A stretch of DNA of 64,000 nt, from positions 5,642,001 through 5,706,000 of the forward strand of contig OY821775.1 in NCBI GenBank assembly GCA_963682175.1, written 5' to 3'. Positions within the stretch are counted from its first letter, which is position 1. The number at the start of each line of letters is the position of its first letter. Origin of the DNA: Triglochin maritima. Its lineage: Eukaryota; Streptophyta; Magnoliopsida; Alismatales; Juncaginaceae. The translations under genes and the position numbers were made by a program. The notes beneath the pieces were generated by a model, which did no database searches, was not told the DNA's origin, and saw only the letters and a program-made list of their open reading frames with translations. Shown piece by piece: positions 13,401-24,953 of the stretch.

Positions 13401-16400
13401 TATGAATATGATAGAGTTCCAAAGAGTGTTATGTGGTGGGTCATCAAAAATAAGAAAGTATCAACAAAATATATGAATTAATTAAAGATATGTAAGAGGG
13501 AGTTGAAACAAACGTTAGAGTTTGCGATGGTGAAATTAATGTCTTTCGGATTACGATTGGACTTCATTAAGGATCAATTTTAAGTACCTACTTTTTTGCT
13601 TTAGTAATGGACGAGATAACAAAAGACATAAAGGTCTTATGGTTTATGTTTTAGAAACTTTTGAACTGCAACAATAAGGTTAAGGTCTTCTTTAGTTAAT
13701 CTTAATGAAAAATAAAAAAATTAGAAACTTTTGATTTGATGTGGAAACAAAATATAATGATAAATGAAGTTGAATATGTATTTTAGTATTAATATATTGA
13801 TTTTTATAAAATATTGTTACCATATCTTATGGATTAACAATAACACATATATTACAGGCTTTTATATAAATAATTATAACATTTTTTAACATAACGAGTT
13901 TTTCACGAGCAGAGCCAAATTGACTTAATATTTAGTCGAGCATCAAATTATTTAGTACCATTTGACGAGAGTAGGATATGTGTAGAGAGAAACTAGAGTG
14001 GTGACACTTTAGAAACAAAGTGTTTTAAATATACGAAGTGTTGTTTTAGTACCAGTGTCCCACTGACACTAATGAAGAAAACATATTGGATGAAAAAATG
14101 GTGTGAAGAAACGATATTTATAGATATTTAGGGTTGATACTTCAAAAGGATGAGGAGATCGACGAAGATGTTAGCCCTAAGATTGAATCATGGTGGGTAA
14201 ATTGACAACAAGCCCCAAGTGTTGTATTGCTGAGGGCACAATGCACCCTACGAGCATTATAGCATACATAACAACAAAGGCAATATAAAACTCTACCTGG
14301 TATAGAGATATCCGCAACTTCACTAAGAGCCTTGCACACAGAAGAAGTTGTTCCATTTTCATAGAGTGCATCATAAGCAGCAAAGAAAAGTGCCACTGAC
14401 TCCCTATAGTCAACAATAAAGATTATTTTGAAGGTAAAACTCGGTTGCATTACAATGCTAACAATTACTTTCCTTCTAAGACCACGAAAAAGTTAAGATG
14501 TACATTTGACAAAGTAGATAGTAAAGTACAGTCAAAGGAAAAAGTCAGTAAGATATAGGAACACAGCATCAAAATAAAACAACATATGAAAATTAGATAA
14601 GCAATAGGGCTTTGCTATTCAAGAAGATGAGCATCCGCCATCACAAAAGACTATTTAGACAAGTCAAAAGGGGGAGTAATTAACTACTTCATAACAAACT
14701 GAAAAGAAAAGCACCTAATGATTAAGAAAACAAACACTAAAAATGCTACTCAAGATGGTACTCCTATTTTAGAAAAGCAATTTCTTTCACAAGCACTAGA
14801 TGTGAAGTCAAAATTATAGTTAGTACCCAGATATTATTCATTAAGAACACCAATATTATGAAACTGAAAATTATAATACAAGCAACTTTCATCTGTTTAG
14901 GATGAAATTTAGTTTAAAAGGCATTTACTTGTTTGCTTGTTGTGAAACAATTTCTGGAAACCAAGGTTGCAGATTGGTCCTTCACTCACCTATGAGATTA
15001 TATTTACATTAGGTAATAGCATTTGACTCGGACATGTTTTTAAAAGGTTGGTTGAAACCAATTTGGCTAAAGAGGAGGATTTAACCATGTTGGTCATTCA
15101 GCAAGAAGCACGGATACGGACTCGACACTCAGGTGCGAGGTGACTTGGGTGCAGGGATTCGGCAACTTCCGAAAAACCATGACACAGGAACTCGTCTAAA
15201 ATATTAATTTTTCAATAATATATACTTAAAATTTAAAATAGTATAAATAATATCCTTAAAATAGTGTAATATATATATATATTAATAGTTAGTTTTTATG
15301 GGGTTTTTAAACGTGAGGGTGTTTTTGCAATGTTTCAGATTTTAAAACCCTCCTTTAAAAGGTCCCAACTATTTAATCAACTCAATGATGTTGAAGTAAG
15401 ACAAAAGGAGAGTGGAGGCAAAGTATTGATACTGAGAACACTACCAGTACAATCATGAGAAACTAAATTGTACATGAAACATGTTCCCTATCCTCATAAA
15501 CATAAAGATAACATGCTTAAACAATAAGTGACCTATTGTATATCTCATCACACAAGTCTAATAATTATAAAGCCATATATACAGGATACAAATAAGTATT
15601 GAAAGCCGGCTAGACGGCCACTAAGCAGGGAAGGGCATTTGGGCAACTAGGCAGCTGCCTTTTCAATCCTTTGGGCCAACTAGGTGGCCACAAATCACTA
15701 GGCGCTCATGGGCCACAAGGCGCCTAGGCGACCACCTTTTCAATCCTTGGATACAAAATTCTAAAACCACCTTTTCATCCTTGGATACAAAGTTCTAAAA
15801 CCAAAAGGAAGAAGGGAAATCATCAACTATGTTCAACAGTTAATATTAGAAGTACGACAACTTACAACAGCGCTAAAAACATCAAACAACGTGAGTAATT
15901 AGGAAGAAAGTTCCCCAAACATGGCAAGCATAGTTGGCATAAAAGAACAAAACGAGACATATTCAACAAGCAATAATAATCTCTCGTTAGTTGCCAAAGC
16001 ACAGTTCTTTGATGACCTTTACCTAGTCGAGAACAACCACACATGATTTGTGGGAAGACGCCAAGTCCGACAAAAGACTATCATGTCCAGAGTTGAATAA
16101 AACCTTGGTTGTCCATTACCAAATTGAGTTATTGCTGTCACAACAACTGCAAAAAAATATGGCAAGGGGGTTCATACAAATCTAAACTTACTAGAAGTCA
16201 AATGTAAACTACCAAAATTAAATGTTATAACATGTTTCAGCAAGAATGCATTTAGAAGAATTAATTAAAAAGTTAAAGGAACAAAAATGAAATTCATAAA
16301 GAAGGCTACATTTAGGCTATGTCCCCTTGGTAAGTCTGACGATGGCCCAGGCAATAATGCATCTTGCCTCAATAGGTATATGGCTACACATCTCATTGCA

Positions 16401-19400
16401 CTTGAAAGCACAAATTTATATAAGGCTTGAATATAGGTAGTTCGAGAAGAGAGCTAATGTCATGATGTCATCACACATTGGCTGCATGGCATTTTGTAGC
16501 AAGACGAAAACATCACATGTAAAAAAGAGATCAGCACAACTGAGTTATAATTTATCGTAAGGGTTAACCATGTCTTTGAGTGCAAACAGGTTTGATATTG
16601 TGGTAAGACTTAAGAATGACTTTGAGCAGCTTACTGGACCCACCATATGAGAAAACATATCACATTTTCCTCTGTTCTAATTTATCAGCTAAAGTCACTC
16701 AAATGAAATGCATGATCTGTAATCAGGAAGGAGAAAATACATTGTAAAGAGGAATGTGTTACTACATAGAGGAAGTACCACCACTACTGCTCCTTTGATT
16801 TCACCAGATTCCTACATATTCTCTGTTGCTTTGGGAAAGGGACCCCAAGATTTCACCAATGAAGTGAGGTTTACACTTTCAAGCTTATATTATCAACTTT
16901 TCAGAGCCAAGTCAAATGCTTTTTTGCAGAATTCGGTGGAATACTTCATTTCTAACTTTCCACCACTTTCACTTATTCCTGAGAAGGTACACGAGAATTT
17001 CAAGTCCACAATTCATGTACATTCAGGATTCTGGAGAGGATCAGAGGGAAATGTTTTCCTTTTCTAAGATTGACACAAACACCTGGAATCACGAATCACG
17101 TCAGTCAACAGGAATTTAAATCCCAATCCAATGGATTCCAGGTGCGCAAACAGGGGATTGAGCCTTTGCATGATCATCAGTCATGGCCATCGCTGCTTCT
17201 GCACAGTTTGCCAAAGGTGAATGGGACTTTGGGTTTTGGATGTACACAACTGAAGGTAGGGTTTGATATTAAAGCTTCAGGTAGAGAAGGGGAATTTAGA
17301 TGAAATGTTATTTCGTTGATTTTAAATCATTCTGTCAATGACATCCACGAAGCTTTGTTACTTTTTGAAGTTCAAGGAAGATGACTGCATTGGGAAAATA
17401 TAACCTTATTTATAAATTATTCTTACACAGATAAATTATACAGGAAACACCTTCATCTAACATACTACGCCGTCTAATACTTAACAGACTAGTAAAAAGT
17501 AATATTTTGTACGCTGCTTGATAATTGATTGCTTTACATAAATGCAGCAAAACCAATATTCTAGCATAGAATAAAGAAGAAAATATTAATACCATAATCT
17601 TCTTGAGGATGTTGGCCATGGTCGTCCAAAACTGCAGTTACCAACTCCATTGATACGCAAATACGGTTCATCTAGAAGAAACAAAAAAATCTCAACTACA
17701 AGCACCAAAAGGCAAGAGGCTAAGACATGATAAGTGAGATGAAGAAGTACTATAACAGGAATAATACACATAAGTGATAGATCTATCAGTATATCCTAGT
17801 TGAGTGTAAACTTGAAACTTTGTTACTTAACACGTGCTTGCAGGAGTCACGACGTACAACATATATTTTTTCCTGAAAGATGAGCAAACCTTTGAGGCTA
17901 TTTGAGCCCAAAAATAGTTGGCGCTTGATACATTTTGAAAAATAAATTGAAATGCATGTATTCATATTATTGCAACACATACGTGAAAGAAGAAAAAGTA
18001 CCGACGACTGACTTACAACAAAAAATAATAATTTTAGTTATGAAACATACAACGAATGATAAACCATTACATCAAACCCCTAGGAGTAAATGTCAAATCG
18101 AGCAACATAGCCTAACAACAAGCTACAGTGCATTTCAGACCCAGGTTTACTCTTGAAAGGTCACGTGTATTTCCAGAAAATCATATTTGAATCACTGTTT
18201 TTCAGTTTACATCCAAAATATTGTTCAAACCGAAAATCATCTACAGCAAATGCATGAAAATAATTAACTAATAGCAAAATCCAATGGTCATATATTATTG
18301 ACGTTAAATGGAAGGAACTAATTTTCACTCAGTTACCTTTGTCGTCATCTCCCATAAGAGAAAAAAGGATTTACACTTTACAACTTCTTCCAAAATAATT
18401 AATTTCATACTCATAATATGTGATTGGTTTTGTATTACTATCCAAATCAAACACTAAATTACAAGAAATGTATACATAACAACGGAATGGGCATATTACT
18501 TAGAGCAATCAATGTGTATTTGTAGGGAAAAACACCACAAAATGAAAAAAATGGCATATAACAATAATAAAAAACAGTTTGCATAAACATCACAAACTAA
18601 TAACTACTTAGAGCCATCGATTACTTAGAGCCTCAATAGCTACAGTATTGTCAAGACAACCAGCAGGGGACATTATACTCCAAACAAAATGGCAGGTTTT
18701 AATTCCTTTTGTTGTTACATGTTCCTCAAGGATATAGTTTGCCGTGAACATATACATTTTATCCAAAACCAGTTAACTAACTTCAAGAGCATCGGAAAGA
18801 AAAAACTTCACCAATGTTTCTAAACTTCTTTCAAAAAAAGAAAGAGGGACGTACAAGAAATAGATTACAATGGTGAGATTTTTAATGGCATTGAAGCTTC
18901 TATAATGAAACATAGTGCTTCAATATAAGTCTGTCAAAAGTTAAAGTAGAAAGCAAGAGCATGGAAGTGGAGTTTCAACATTTAGTAAGTTAAGAAACAA
19001 AAATTCACTTGTTCAATGCTTCAATACACTCTTTTGAAAGTTGGAGAAAAAAAAGGCAAGAGTATGCATTTGCCGATAGAAAAATGAAGTGTGGATTTGG
19101 ATCACTTACAGGTGAATTTGTAAATGAATTTCCTTCAGGTCTGTTATTTTGCATTACGGATGGACACCAAATTGCTAGTTGTGGGGATTTAGCTTTCGAA
19201 ATTTTAGTGGTCATGATAAGGATTTCTTGAACTTTCTAAAAAAAGCTCAAGTACCATAGCCATGAATGTGACTTACTTGATCTAGCAGGCATACATAGGT
19301 TGCTTAATTGGTTGCTAAATATGCTTAACTCTACCTTTTTTGTTTGTTTCCATTGATGGTGAAAGAAGCACACCATCACAAATTCACAAGATCACAAGTC

Positions 19401-22198
19401 CACACTACAACCAAAAAGTAACATGCAAGAGATGCATGCATTCAGTACGGTAAACGGCTAATGACCGATTTTGGCAAGAACCACTAGGCTGGTCAGTACA
19501 GTAAACGGATAACGACCACTTTTGGCAAGAACCAGCAGTTCTTGTGTTGAACCAAGTTCTTGCTGAACTGACGGTTTTGACATTGAACCAATCAGTTTTT
19601 GCTTTTGTATTTAAATAATTTCCATTCTTTCAATCTGAAAAATTCTAAATCACACTCACATACACAACAAATAACAATGTTGCATTTTTATATTATGTTT
19701 AATATTTAAATGTATTTTTTCCTAATTTCCTTGTTTTTTACAATTCTTAACCTATATAATACATATATATCCTACCTTTTTCTTTGGTTTTTCAGAATCA
19801 CTTTGAGGATATGATAATTTGATTTTCATCGAATTCAAAATTACACACCAATGAACTGCTGGTCCAAACTACAAAATGGTTCACCCAAAAAATGGGTTTT
19901 ATGTTAACCTACCCTGTTCAACCGACCAAGAGCTAAGGAACTGTAGTATTACTATATTAAGTTGATACCTTAAGGAATTTATCGAAGTCCTTTTGTTTTT
20001 CACATGCTCTAGCTCCCCAAGCCTCACGGAACATTCGTTGAAGAACAAAAACACCAACAGCAGTATACCTATATAAAAGCATGTAATAGTAAAACAATCC
20101 TAGGTTTGAGGTCTGAGGATTGATTAAGTAAAAAGTGTGAAAGAAAGACAAGTGCATAATATAGCCAAAACACCATGCACCACGATGTATTATAATTTAT
20201 CCCAAAAAAAAACATGTATCATTTTTTTGGATAAGCAGTTTACAGTTAGAAGTTTTGTGTTCTGTATAGTAATATTTTAGCTTTTATTTGCAAACCTTTA
20301 TCTATATACTGTGTATAACATAGCCTCTCTTCATTTATTTATTTTCAGTTTCAAAGCGTACTCTAAGTACTAAATAACATGCACAGTTCTTTAGCCTTCT
20401 CCTGCAACTCTTCTTGGCATACATTATGATGAGAATATTTGGGATTTGATGCTCGGAACGTGTTTTATATCTATTCCACATCCTCCCATGTCTTCCTTTC
20501 AACTGCAGTTGTGCTGTCATTTTTACAGTAAATGTGTCTTATACATGTCTTATGCATATTTTTGGTATATTATCTAAGATTTTAAGAACAATATGCACCA
20601 GTTAAGGTGGAAAAGGCAATACAATTATGCAAATGACTGTCTAATTCAGCTTGACACAAGGGTTCAAGTTTGACATGATGTTATGCTGCTCCATCCTCGG
20701 AAAGGAAGACAGAGTCGAAATTTTTGCACAAAACCACCAGATCATGCAACGTGGAAGAGAAAAGATCCCAAATCTTTGTTCCTAAATTAGTAATATTCTC
20801 TTACAAGTATTACCATGACTAGTAGAGCCATCCCTGACACAATCCTGTTTTCTACAAGTAAACATATAGTTGTTGCACGCTTGTGCATGGTTTATTTATG
20901 AAGATTTATTTTCTTGAAATGGGGATCAATTTAAGTGGGGTGGTACCGTGGTGTATTTAATTCATGAGATAAATGAAATATGAAACTCCTACTGCGAAGA
21001 ATGCGAGGTAATGTTAGTTGTATAAAGTGAGCTGTTTATATCAAAGAATTCTCTTTATACAATTTCAGCTATACTCTCACTATAGTAAGCATGAGGTGGT
21101 TGTGTTCATCAAAATATTCTACATTAATTGTGAGTCAAAATCTTTTATTAGGTTCATGAATCGGCTGATGATCTTTTGTTGTGCTAATACTAGTGTTGCA
21201 CGTAATGTGTCTACAAAAGAAATGAGTTCTTTACTGTGCACCTAGGATGTGAATTTTCCCAGCCCCGTTCAGACAATGTGATCCTTTTGAATTTATTGTG
21301 CCCATGCATCACATACCTCTATTTAGAACAATATTTAAAAATCAGATTTAATAAATCCCATTCATTTTCATTTCAACCATAAATTAACGGCTACTAAGAA
21401 ACTAAGAATGAAGTCCCTCGTAAGATTTAACTAGAAAGTTTAGACTCGAGATGAAGTTATTTGAATGCTCATTGCCTAAAGTGGGTTTTCTAAGCCTTCG
21501 TCTAGACTCGAGATGAAGTTACTTGAATGCTCATCCACCTAGTCACGCTGATAACAATAAACACATTCAATCAACAATTTGAAAGAACAAGTAAAACACG
21601 TAATCATAGTGATACATTATATCATAATGGACCTTATAAGTTACACTTGGTTTTGGCCATTAAGTAAAAAAGGTGATAAGCCAAAAAAGAAGTTAGAGCA
21701 AGCTATGGACTCACATATTTCCGTAGGAATTTTTTGAATACGCATCATTGCTATGACCAGCATACATGAAAAGGGAACCTGAATGTTTCAGGGACACCTG
21801 CAGTAAGGTATGGTTTACGGAGCATCACAACAACATTAGCTTGATAAAGTACCCTAGCTATTGGTATCCAGAGTTCAAAACGTAGAATGCTTGATTCATA
21901 AAAGTATAATGATGACCAATTGAAAATGAAATGTACAAAAAATCGTACCTCGAGAGTAGCCACACCTTTGGAAACAATATCAACCATCTTTGCTCTAATC
22001 TAAACAAGGTGGAAAACAAACCTTACACAAAAATCCCCACAAAATGTAAAACATGATAAATATGCTGAACAAAAGAGGGAGAGCAACATCAACTAACCTT
22101 ATGATCTGAGCTTTCATTTTCAAATTTTGGATAAAAAGCAGCTTTAATATGTGCACTCGCACTCAAAAAGTTGTTACAAAACCTCGACATGAACTCTA
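1287..22198 (-). CDS. RNL: Plant tRNA ligase (RNL/TRL1), internal part, 13 exons
   Basis: Encodes the central part of plant tRNA ligase, which joins tRNA halves after intron removal and, in plants, also joins bZIP60 mRNA in the unfolded-protein response. Exons (high to low): 22198-22098, 21999-21949, 21797-21715, 20068-19969, 17671-17593, 16146-16023, 14403-14297, 12388-12260, 3116-3052, 2949-2809, 2676-2519, 2421-2390, 1438-1287. All junctions are GT-AG and every phase fits, giving about 440 codons without a stop. Recognisable blocks include FYPKFENE, KHSGSLFMYAG (the K-x-x-G adenylation motif I), RLPTNHVWLFST, GEILEGLVARIV, LWPLYRG and NLMIKLKFL. The family is about 1,100 residues, so the N-terminus and the C-terminal kinase and cyclic phosphodiesterase domains are outside or unseen. 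The sequence is clearly diverged from the usual plant enzyme in places (near 22,170 and 3,080), so a divergent paralogue is possible. The 9.1 kb and 2.3 kb introns hold mobile elements. Confidence 0.93.
2390..2421 (-). CDS. RNL: RNL exon l (32-bp micro-exon)
   Basis: Encodes SMSGLWPLYR, matching the family's LWPLYRG block. A 32-bp exon with clear CACAG acceptor and GTAAAT donor; it is too short to appear as an open reading frame. Confidence 0.9.
2519..2676 (-). CDS. RNL: RNL exon k
   Basis: Encodes ELIHLMKEKHYEARLKFYNF and on to HHQKEMR, matching the family's EMVRLMKEK...AFKCY and RRY-KEMR. The open frame extends upstream into the intron; the AACAG acceptor at 2,677-2,678 fixes the real start. 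Confidence 0.93.
2809..2949 (-). CDS. RNL: RNL exon j
   Basis: A 47-codon, phase 0-0 exon, with RMKALYRSIGSSLHHC near the start and LQAHPFDSETSKLQ at the end. It aligns with the family's QMRALLRSVG...FLQ-PADYSTSKLQ segment. Confidence 0.9.
3052..3116 (-). CDS. RNL: RNL exon i
   Basis: Encodes GTYLGRSLRELFASTRFDKQ, aligning with the family's DLGLSLREICAA segment ending KQQ. It is one of the more diverged exons, but splice sites and phase are intact. Confidence 0.88.
5213..5345 (-). mobile_element. RTE-type LINE 3' end fragment
   Basis: The reverse complement reads the 3' end of the same LINE seen at 10.2 kb (the 'AAACTAGTTGGGGTAGG' tail and the coding end for the HV-EP residues) and stops in a (TTG)n-like tail at 5,213. 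It is absent from L4 copy 2 at the equivalent place, so it inserted after L4 copy 1 was in place. Dead on arrival, 5' truncated. Confidence 0.85.
6434..6597 (+). repeat. Two tandem copies of an about 90-bp module in L4 copy 1
   Basis: Both units carry 'gaacc..agatca', then 'TTTGGCGTGCATCCTC' or 'CTTGGCGTGCATCCTC', then 'ACTA..GTAGTC'. The same pair occurs in L4 copy 2 at about 55,070-55,230, and a related single unit at 9,740-9,800. Confidence 0.8.
6660..6935 (+). repeat. Three tandem copies of an about 105-bp module
   Basis: Units begin 'TATCCACAT' at about 6,660, 6,765 and 6,870. Each continues with a 'GGTGGATTT' or 'GGTAGATTT' block, a 'GTCCA' block and, in the first two, 'ACAACTTATATATTGTT'. 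Equivalent triplet in L4 copy 2 at 55,300-55,620. Confidence 0.8.
9094..9112. repeat. 19-base poly-C tract beside the L4 end
   Basis: An uninterrupted C run starting 4 bases after the CAACA end of L4 copy 1. Confidence 0.9.
10233..11400 (-). mobile_element. RTE-type LINE, 3' half, internally deleted
   Basis: On the minus strand an intact stretch (10,291-10,635) begins MSVSEMRMLRWMCGYTRMNQ and includes RRLRWFGHLQSRP and LTWEEAVKRDLKDWN, the standard C-terminal region of plant RTE LINE proteins. Upstream, with stops, are DIFRYIGSIFQKDGKIDDDV and a 5' segment related to the pre-RT region ('VAKE...WWWN'-like). The catalytic reverse transcriptase core between them is deleted. The 3' end is at about 10,233 in an ACAACAAAG tail. 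Lies in the 9.1 kb RNL intron. Confidence 0.88.
12260..12388 (-). CDS. RNL: RNL exon h
   Basis: Encodes GFKDYTQIQGEILEGLVARI then QMEQVLRDFPLPPSDC. GEILEGLVARIV is a family hallmark. The following intron is about 9.1 kb and full of mobile elements. Confidence 0.96.
12430..14215 (+). mobile_element. RTE-type LINE relic (reverse transcriptase)
   Basis: Plus strand. The best stretch, 12,633-12,905, carries KKAVGKARKVVYDNFYQKLR and ENITRRWRVYFDKLF. Then with frameshifts and stops come NQFSFMPGRSTIEVVFLIRR and DLHMIFIDLEKAYE (reverse transcriptase blocks), and at 14,120 RYLGLILQKDEEIDEDV. The YADD region is lost to indels and AT-rich sequence at 13.65-14.05 kb. It is not a duplicate of the minus-strand LINE but belongs to the same clade. 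It lies within an RNL intron and ends close to exon g. Confidence 0.88.
14297..14403 (-). CDS. RNL: RNL exon g
   Basis: Encodes ESVALFFAAYDALYENGT and on to ALSEVADISIP, matching the family's FFAA-DALCEEGTAT...ALDEVADISVPG. The plus-strand LINE relic ends only about 80 bp from its 3' edge. Confidence 0.95.
15118..15245 (+). repeat. Dispersed repeat, copy 1
   Basis: Shares 'GGGTGCAGGGA', 'TTCCGAAAAA' and an AT-rich tail with 22,324-22,440 in the same orientation. Identity of the family unknown; probably a small element or LTR fragment. Lies in an RNL intron. Confidence 0.6.
16023..16146 (-). CDS. RNL: RNL exon f
   Basis: Encodes VVVTAITQFGNGQPRFYST and then CRTWRLPTNHVWLFST. This is among the strongest family matches in the window. 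Donor GTAAAG, acceptor TTGCAG. Confidence 0.96.
17593..17671 (-). CDS. RNL: RNL exon e
   Basis: Encodes MNRICVSMELVTAVLDDHGQ then HPQEDY. The NR-C-SMELVTAVL-DHGQ block is nearly invariant in plant tRNA ligases. Preceded by TTCTTCTAG. Confidence 0.95.
19443..19545 (+). repeat. Two tandem copies of a 51-bp unit
   Basis: Units share 'GTAAACGG', 'AACGACC/AATGACC' and 'TTTTGGCAAGAACCA'. In an RNL intron; no function seen. Confidence 0.65.
19969..20068 (-). CDS. RNL: RNL exon d
   Basis: Encodes YTAVGVFVLQRMFREAWG and on to KFLK, matching the family's IYTAVGVFVL-RMFREAWG block. Phase 2 in, phase 0 out. Confidence 0.93.
21715..21797 (-). CDS. RNL: RNL exon c, catalytic lysine motif
   Basis: Encodes VSLKHSGSLFMYAGH followed by NDAYSKNSYGN. 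The lysine of K-H-S-G is the covalent AMP acceptor position (motif I) of the ligase domain and is intact. Acceptor CTGCAG, donor GTGAGT. Confidence 0.93.
21949..21999 (-). CDS. RNL: RNL exon b
   Basis: A 51-bp exon, IRAKMVDIVSKGVATLE, matching the family's IRTRMIEMVSKGLATLE block. Acceptor TTTAG and donor GTACGA are both clear. Confidence 0.93.
22098..22198 (-). CDS. RNL: RNL exon a (first visible)
   Basis: Ends ...AFYPKFENESSDHK before a GT donor; this block is highly conserved in plant tRNA ligases. The 5' edge is uncertain: AG acceptors at 22,199 or a few bases lower both give phase 1. The roughly 15 residues before SAHIKAAF match the family poorly. Confidence 0.75.
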
Positions 22199-22323
22199 CT
22201 GCTCGTGCCCAGACACAAGTCTTTGTTGCTGCTTCAAGTTGGGAACATAAGACATTTTTTAGTCCACAATAATACATGAATTTTTTTGATGAGATTGACT
22301 ACATATAACTTGGGAAGCACAAA

Positions 22324-22440
22324 TACAGACTCGGGTGCAGGGACACAGGAATTTCCGAAAAATCAGGATATAGGGACTCTGCTAAAAATATAAAATTTTA
22401 AATAAAATAAATAATATACTAAAATTTAAAACCTGAAATA
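22324..22440 (+). repeat. Dispersed repeat, copy 2
   Basis: Second copy of the element at 15,118-15,245. It lies just upstream of the first visible RNL exon and is more decayed. Confidence 0.6.
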
Positions 22441-24953
22441 ATAACTCAAAGCTTAAATAACTTAAACAATGGTTTTCGAATGTCCTCAACATCAACATCA
22501 TCTGTATTCATACCTAATAAACCTATATCATCAACGTTATCATCAAAATTACCCTAATACCTCAAAAGAGGCTCCCACTTAAGCAAGATAAGAGGGGTCC
22601 GGTGTACGCAACTCTACCAGTAAGGTTGTTCCATTTGACACAATGATGCTTAGTGCAACTGACTATTTGCGATTTCACAACAGATAAAAAATGCATAGTT
22701 TGGATGGTCATTCGATGTAGACCATGATGCTACAAATGTTAAAAAACAAATTACAGAGAATACATTTGGAATTGGATGATATACATCTTTCAAGGGTAGA
22801 AATTATATACATCTTTTTAAAGCTTTACTTTGATACTTGAAGGGTAACTATTGAAAGTGTAGTGCATAGTTTTGGCACCTTTTTTATTGATCTTCTTGGT
22901 GGAAAGCATTCCTCCAAGTTATGTATGTCCATCTATTTCATTTGAAATCCAATATCAGTATGAGTTTTGTGATCTTTGAAGTTGCTAAACATGATCGTAC
23001 TACGTTGTGCATTTGTATACATTTTTGTCTTTGACTAAAGTGTACTTTTACATTCATGTTTATGTTATTCTTCTCGGTGGTAGTTGTCACTGTTCATAAC
23101 CTAGAGAAATGCCCCAACTCTTTATTTCGCGAAGGTTTGTATTTACTGGTAGGTGTTGGATTCATAAGCTTGTCGTCTAATAGTATAATCTTTCTCATCA
23201 ATGCTATTTGAGATTGTGTTGATTCCTTTTATTGTATTCAGTGAAAGAATCTTGGTAACTATCCTGGTATAGTTATGCAATTGCAAACTTTGTTCTGATT
23301 TCTAAAATGTTTGCACGATGTTTGACTTGTATGTCTCATACTATTTGCATTATTGTCTTGGATATTCTTGCATTACATTTGTCTTTTACTCAAAATATGA
23401 TAGATTCAGCATGTGTTTTTCTTTCTAATATGACTTCGTATTAAATTGACTTTAAAAATTATAATTTTTCCTTGTGATGTACAGGGCCTTCATGTCAAAG
23501 CTTCAGTCTCTTTGGCGAACTACTGCAAGTATCAAACAATTTGAAAGCGTATGATTCTTTGGTGTCCATTAATCCACATTTGTGTTTTCATTTGTCGTTT
23601 TGCAATTGTGTTCTTGTATTTGATAATTAGATATACATTTTGGCTTTTGGTTTTAAATTTAAGTATGTGATTGAGTTTGTTTTAGTCGCTTATTTGTATT
23701 GGTAACAAAACTAACTTTGTATTTTGCGTTTTTGTTTCATGTTGGTGTTTCCAATCGAAGTTTCTATATTCTTTAGTTTTGTATTGGTTTAGAAAAAAAA
23801 TCATGATGACAATTCTTAGCTTTGAAGATACATTAGAAATGGAATGACTTGTTACATCCATTTTGTGCCTTGAAAATAATGTTATAACTTCTCGGATACA
23901 GACAATTTTGAATACTGATCAGATAAACAAAATGTGTATCCATAATGTAAATATTATATGCTAGTACATTGTTGTATGATATATACATAAATAAAAGTCG
24001 AGAAAAAATTTCATAAGAGTCGACATCAAATAGCACAAGAAAAATCTTAATTTCAACACGAAGATAAGACAAACCTTATGTTGTGGATTTTGGGCCGGTG
24101 GAGACAAGGGTATGGAAGAAGAATTAGAAGACGCTGTTTAGACATACATTACTGGTTCTAAGATTAAGTTTTGAAATTTGAAGAACTTTAGCCTTTCAAA
24201 TTTAATGCTTTACAAACTAGTAATTTGGGACGAAAATGCTCACAATATAGGTTTTTGGTATTTTAGATTAATGATTTCTCAAGTTGATTGAAACATATAT
24301 ACAATATACTACAAGTGATTCTTATTTTCAGAGAATGAATTGATATTTATATGGTATAAGATGGTGTATAATATTCGTATGCATTTATATATCAGCTCCA
24401 TATGCATTTATATATCAGCTGGATGTGAAAGTTTGATATCTATACCCTCTCAGTTTTGGGTACGAAAACAGATACGGATCAGATAATCCATATCAATTTA
24501 AACTCCTACTTGCAACTCATGCAAGCACCTAGATATTCAAAACACAAATTTCTACGTCACTGAGAAACCAAAAAAAATTGATCCTGATCATTAAGTTGAC
24601 AAAATGGATTGACTAACATAGCCTTTTACAAAAATACACAACATAAATGTAATACCATTTCACTTATTATCTTCTACATTGAAAACGTAATACGATTTCC
24701 TATGGTGTGTTTGGTGTGCTATGAATTGGAGTAATAAGATTAAATTATTAAGAGGTAAAAGTTTAAACACATGCCTTGGATTCTAGATCTACTTTTTTGT
24801 TTTGGTAGGAACTAAAGACTTTCCATTTCCACCATGAGAGAAATGGGTAAAAAATGTGTCATTGTTAAATGATTTAATTGTGTAAAATAATGACGTGGTG
24901 TTTGCTTATGTATATCTAGATTTACATTTATCGTGCAACACACGAGCTAAATA
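22441..24953. other. AT-rich sequence, no gene recognised
   Basis: The N-terminal exon(s) of RNL should lie on this side on the minus strand. I found no stretch that both matches the family and joins exon a in phase. A short exon-like stretch on each strand was examined and not accepted (23,484-23,551 plus; 24,074-24,137 minus). Confidence 0.5.

Noticed and set aside
16756..17067. 103-codon open frame on the plus strand in an RNL intron
   Set aside because: No recognisable domain, no splice or promoter context, and antisense to a supported gene.
23484..23551. Exon-like stretch on the plus strand between a TACAG acceptor and a GTATG donor
   Set aside because: It lies on the strand opposite to RNL, is only 68 bp, and matches no family in any frame.
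24074..24137. Serine/proline-rich stretch on the minus strand as a possible upstream RNL exon
   Set aside because: Splice-like edges exist, but it ends in phase 0 while exon a needs phase 1, and the sequence has no family match.
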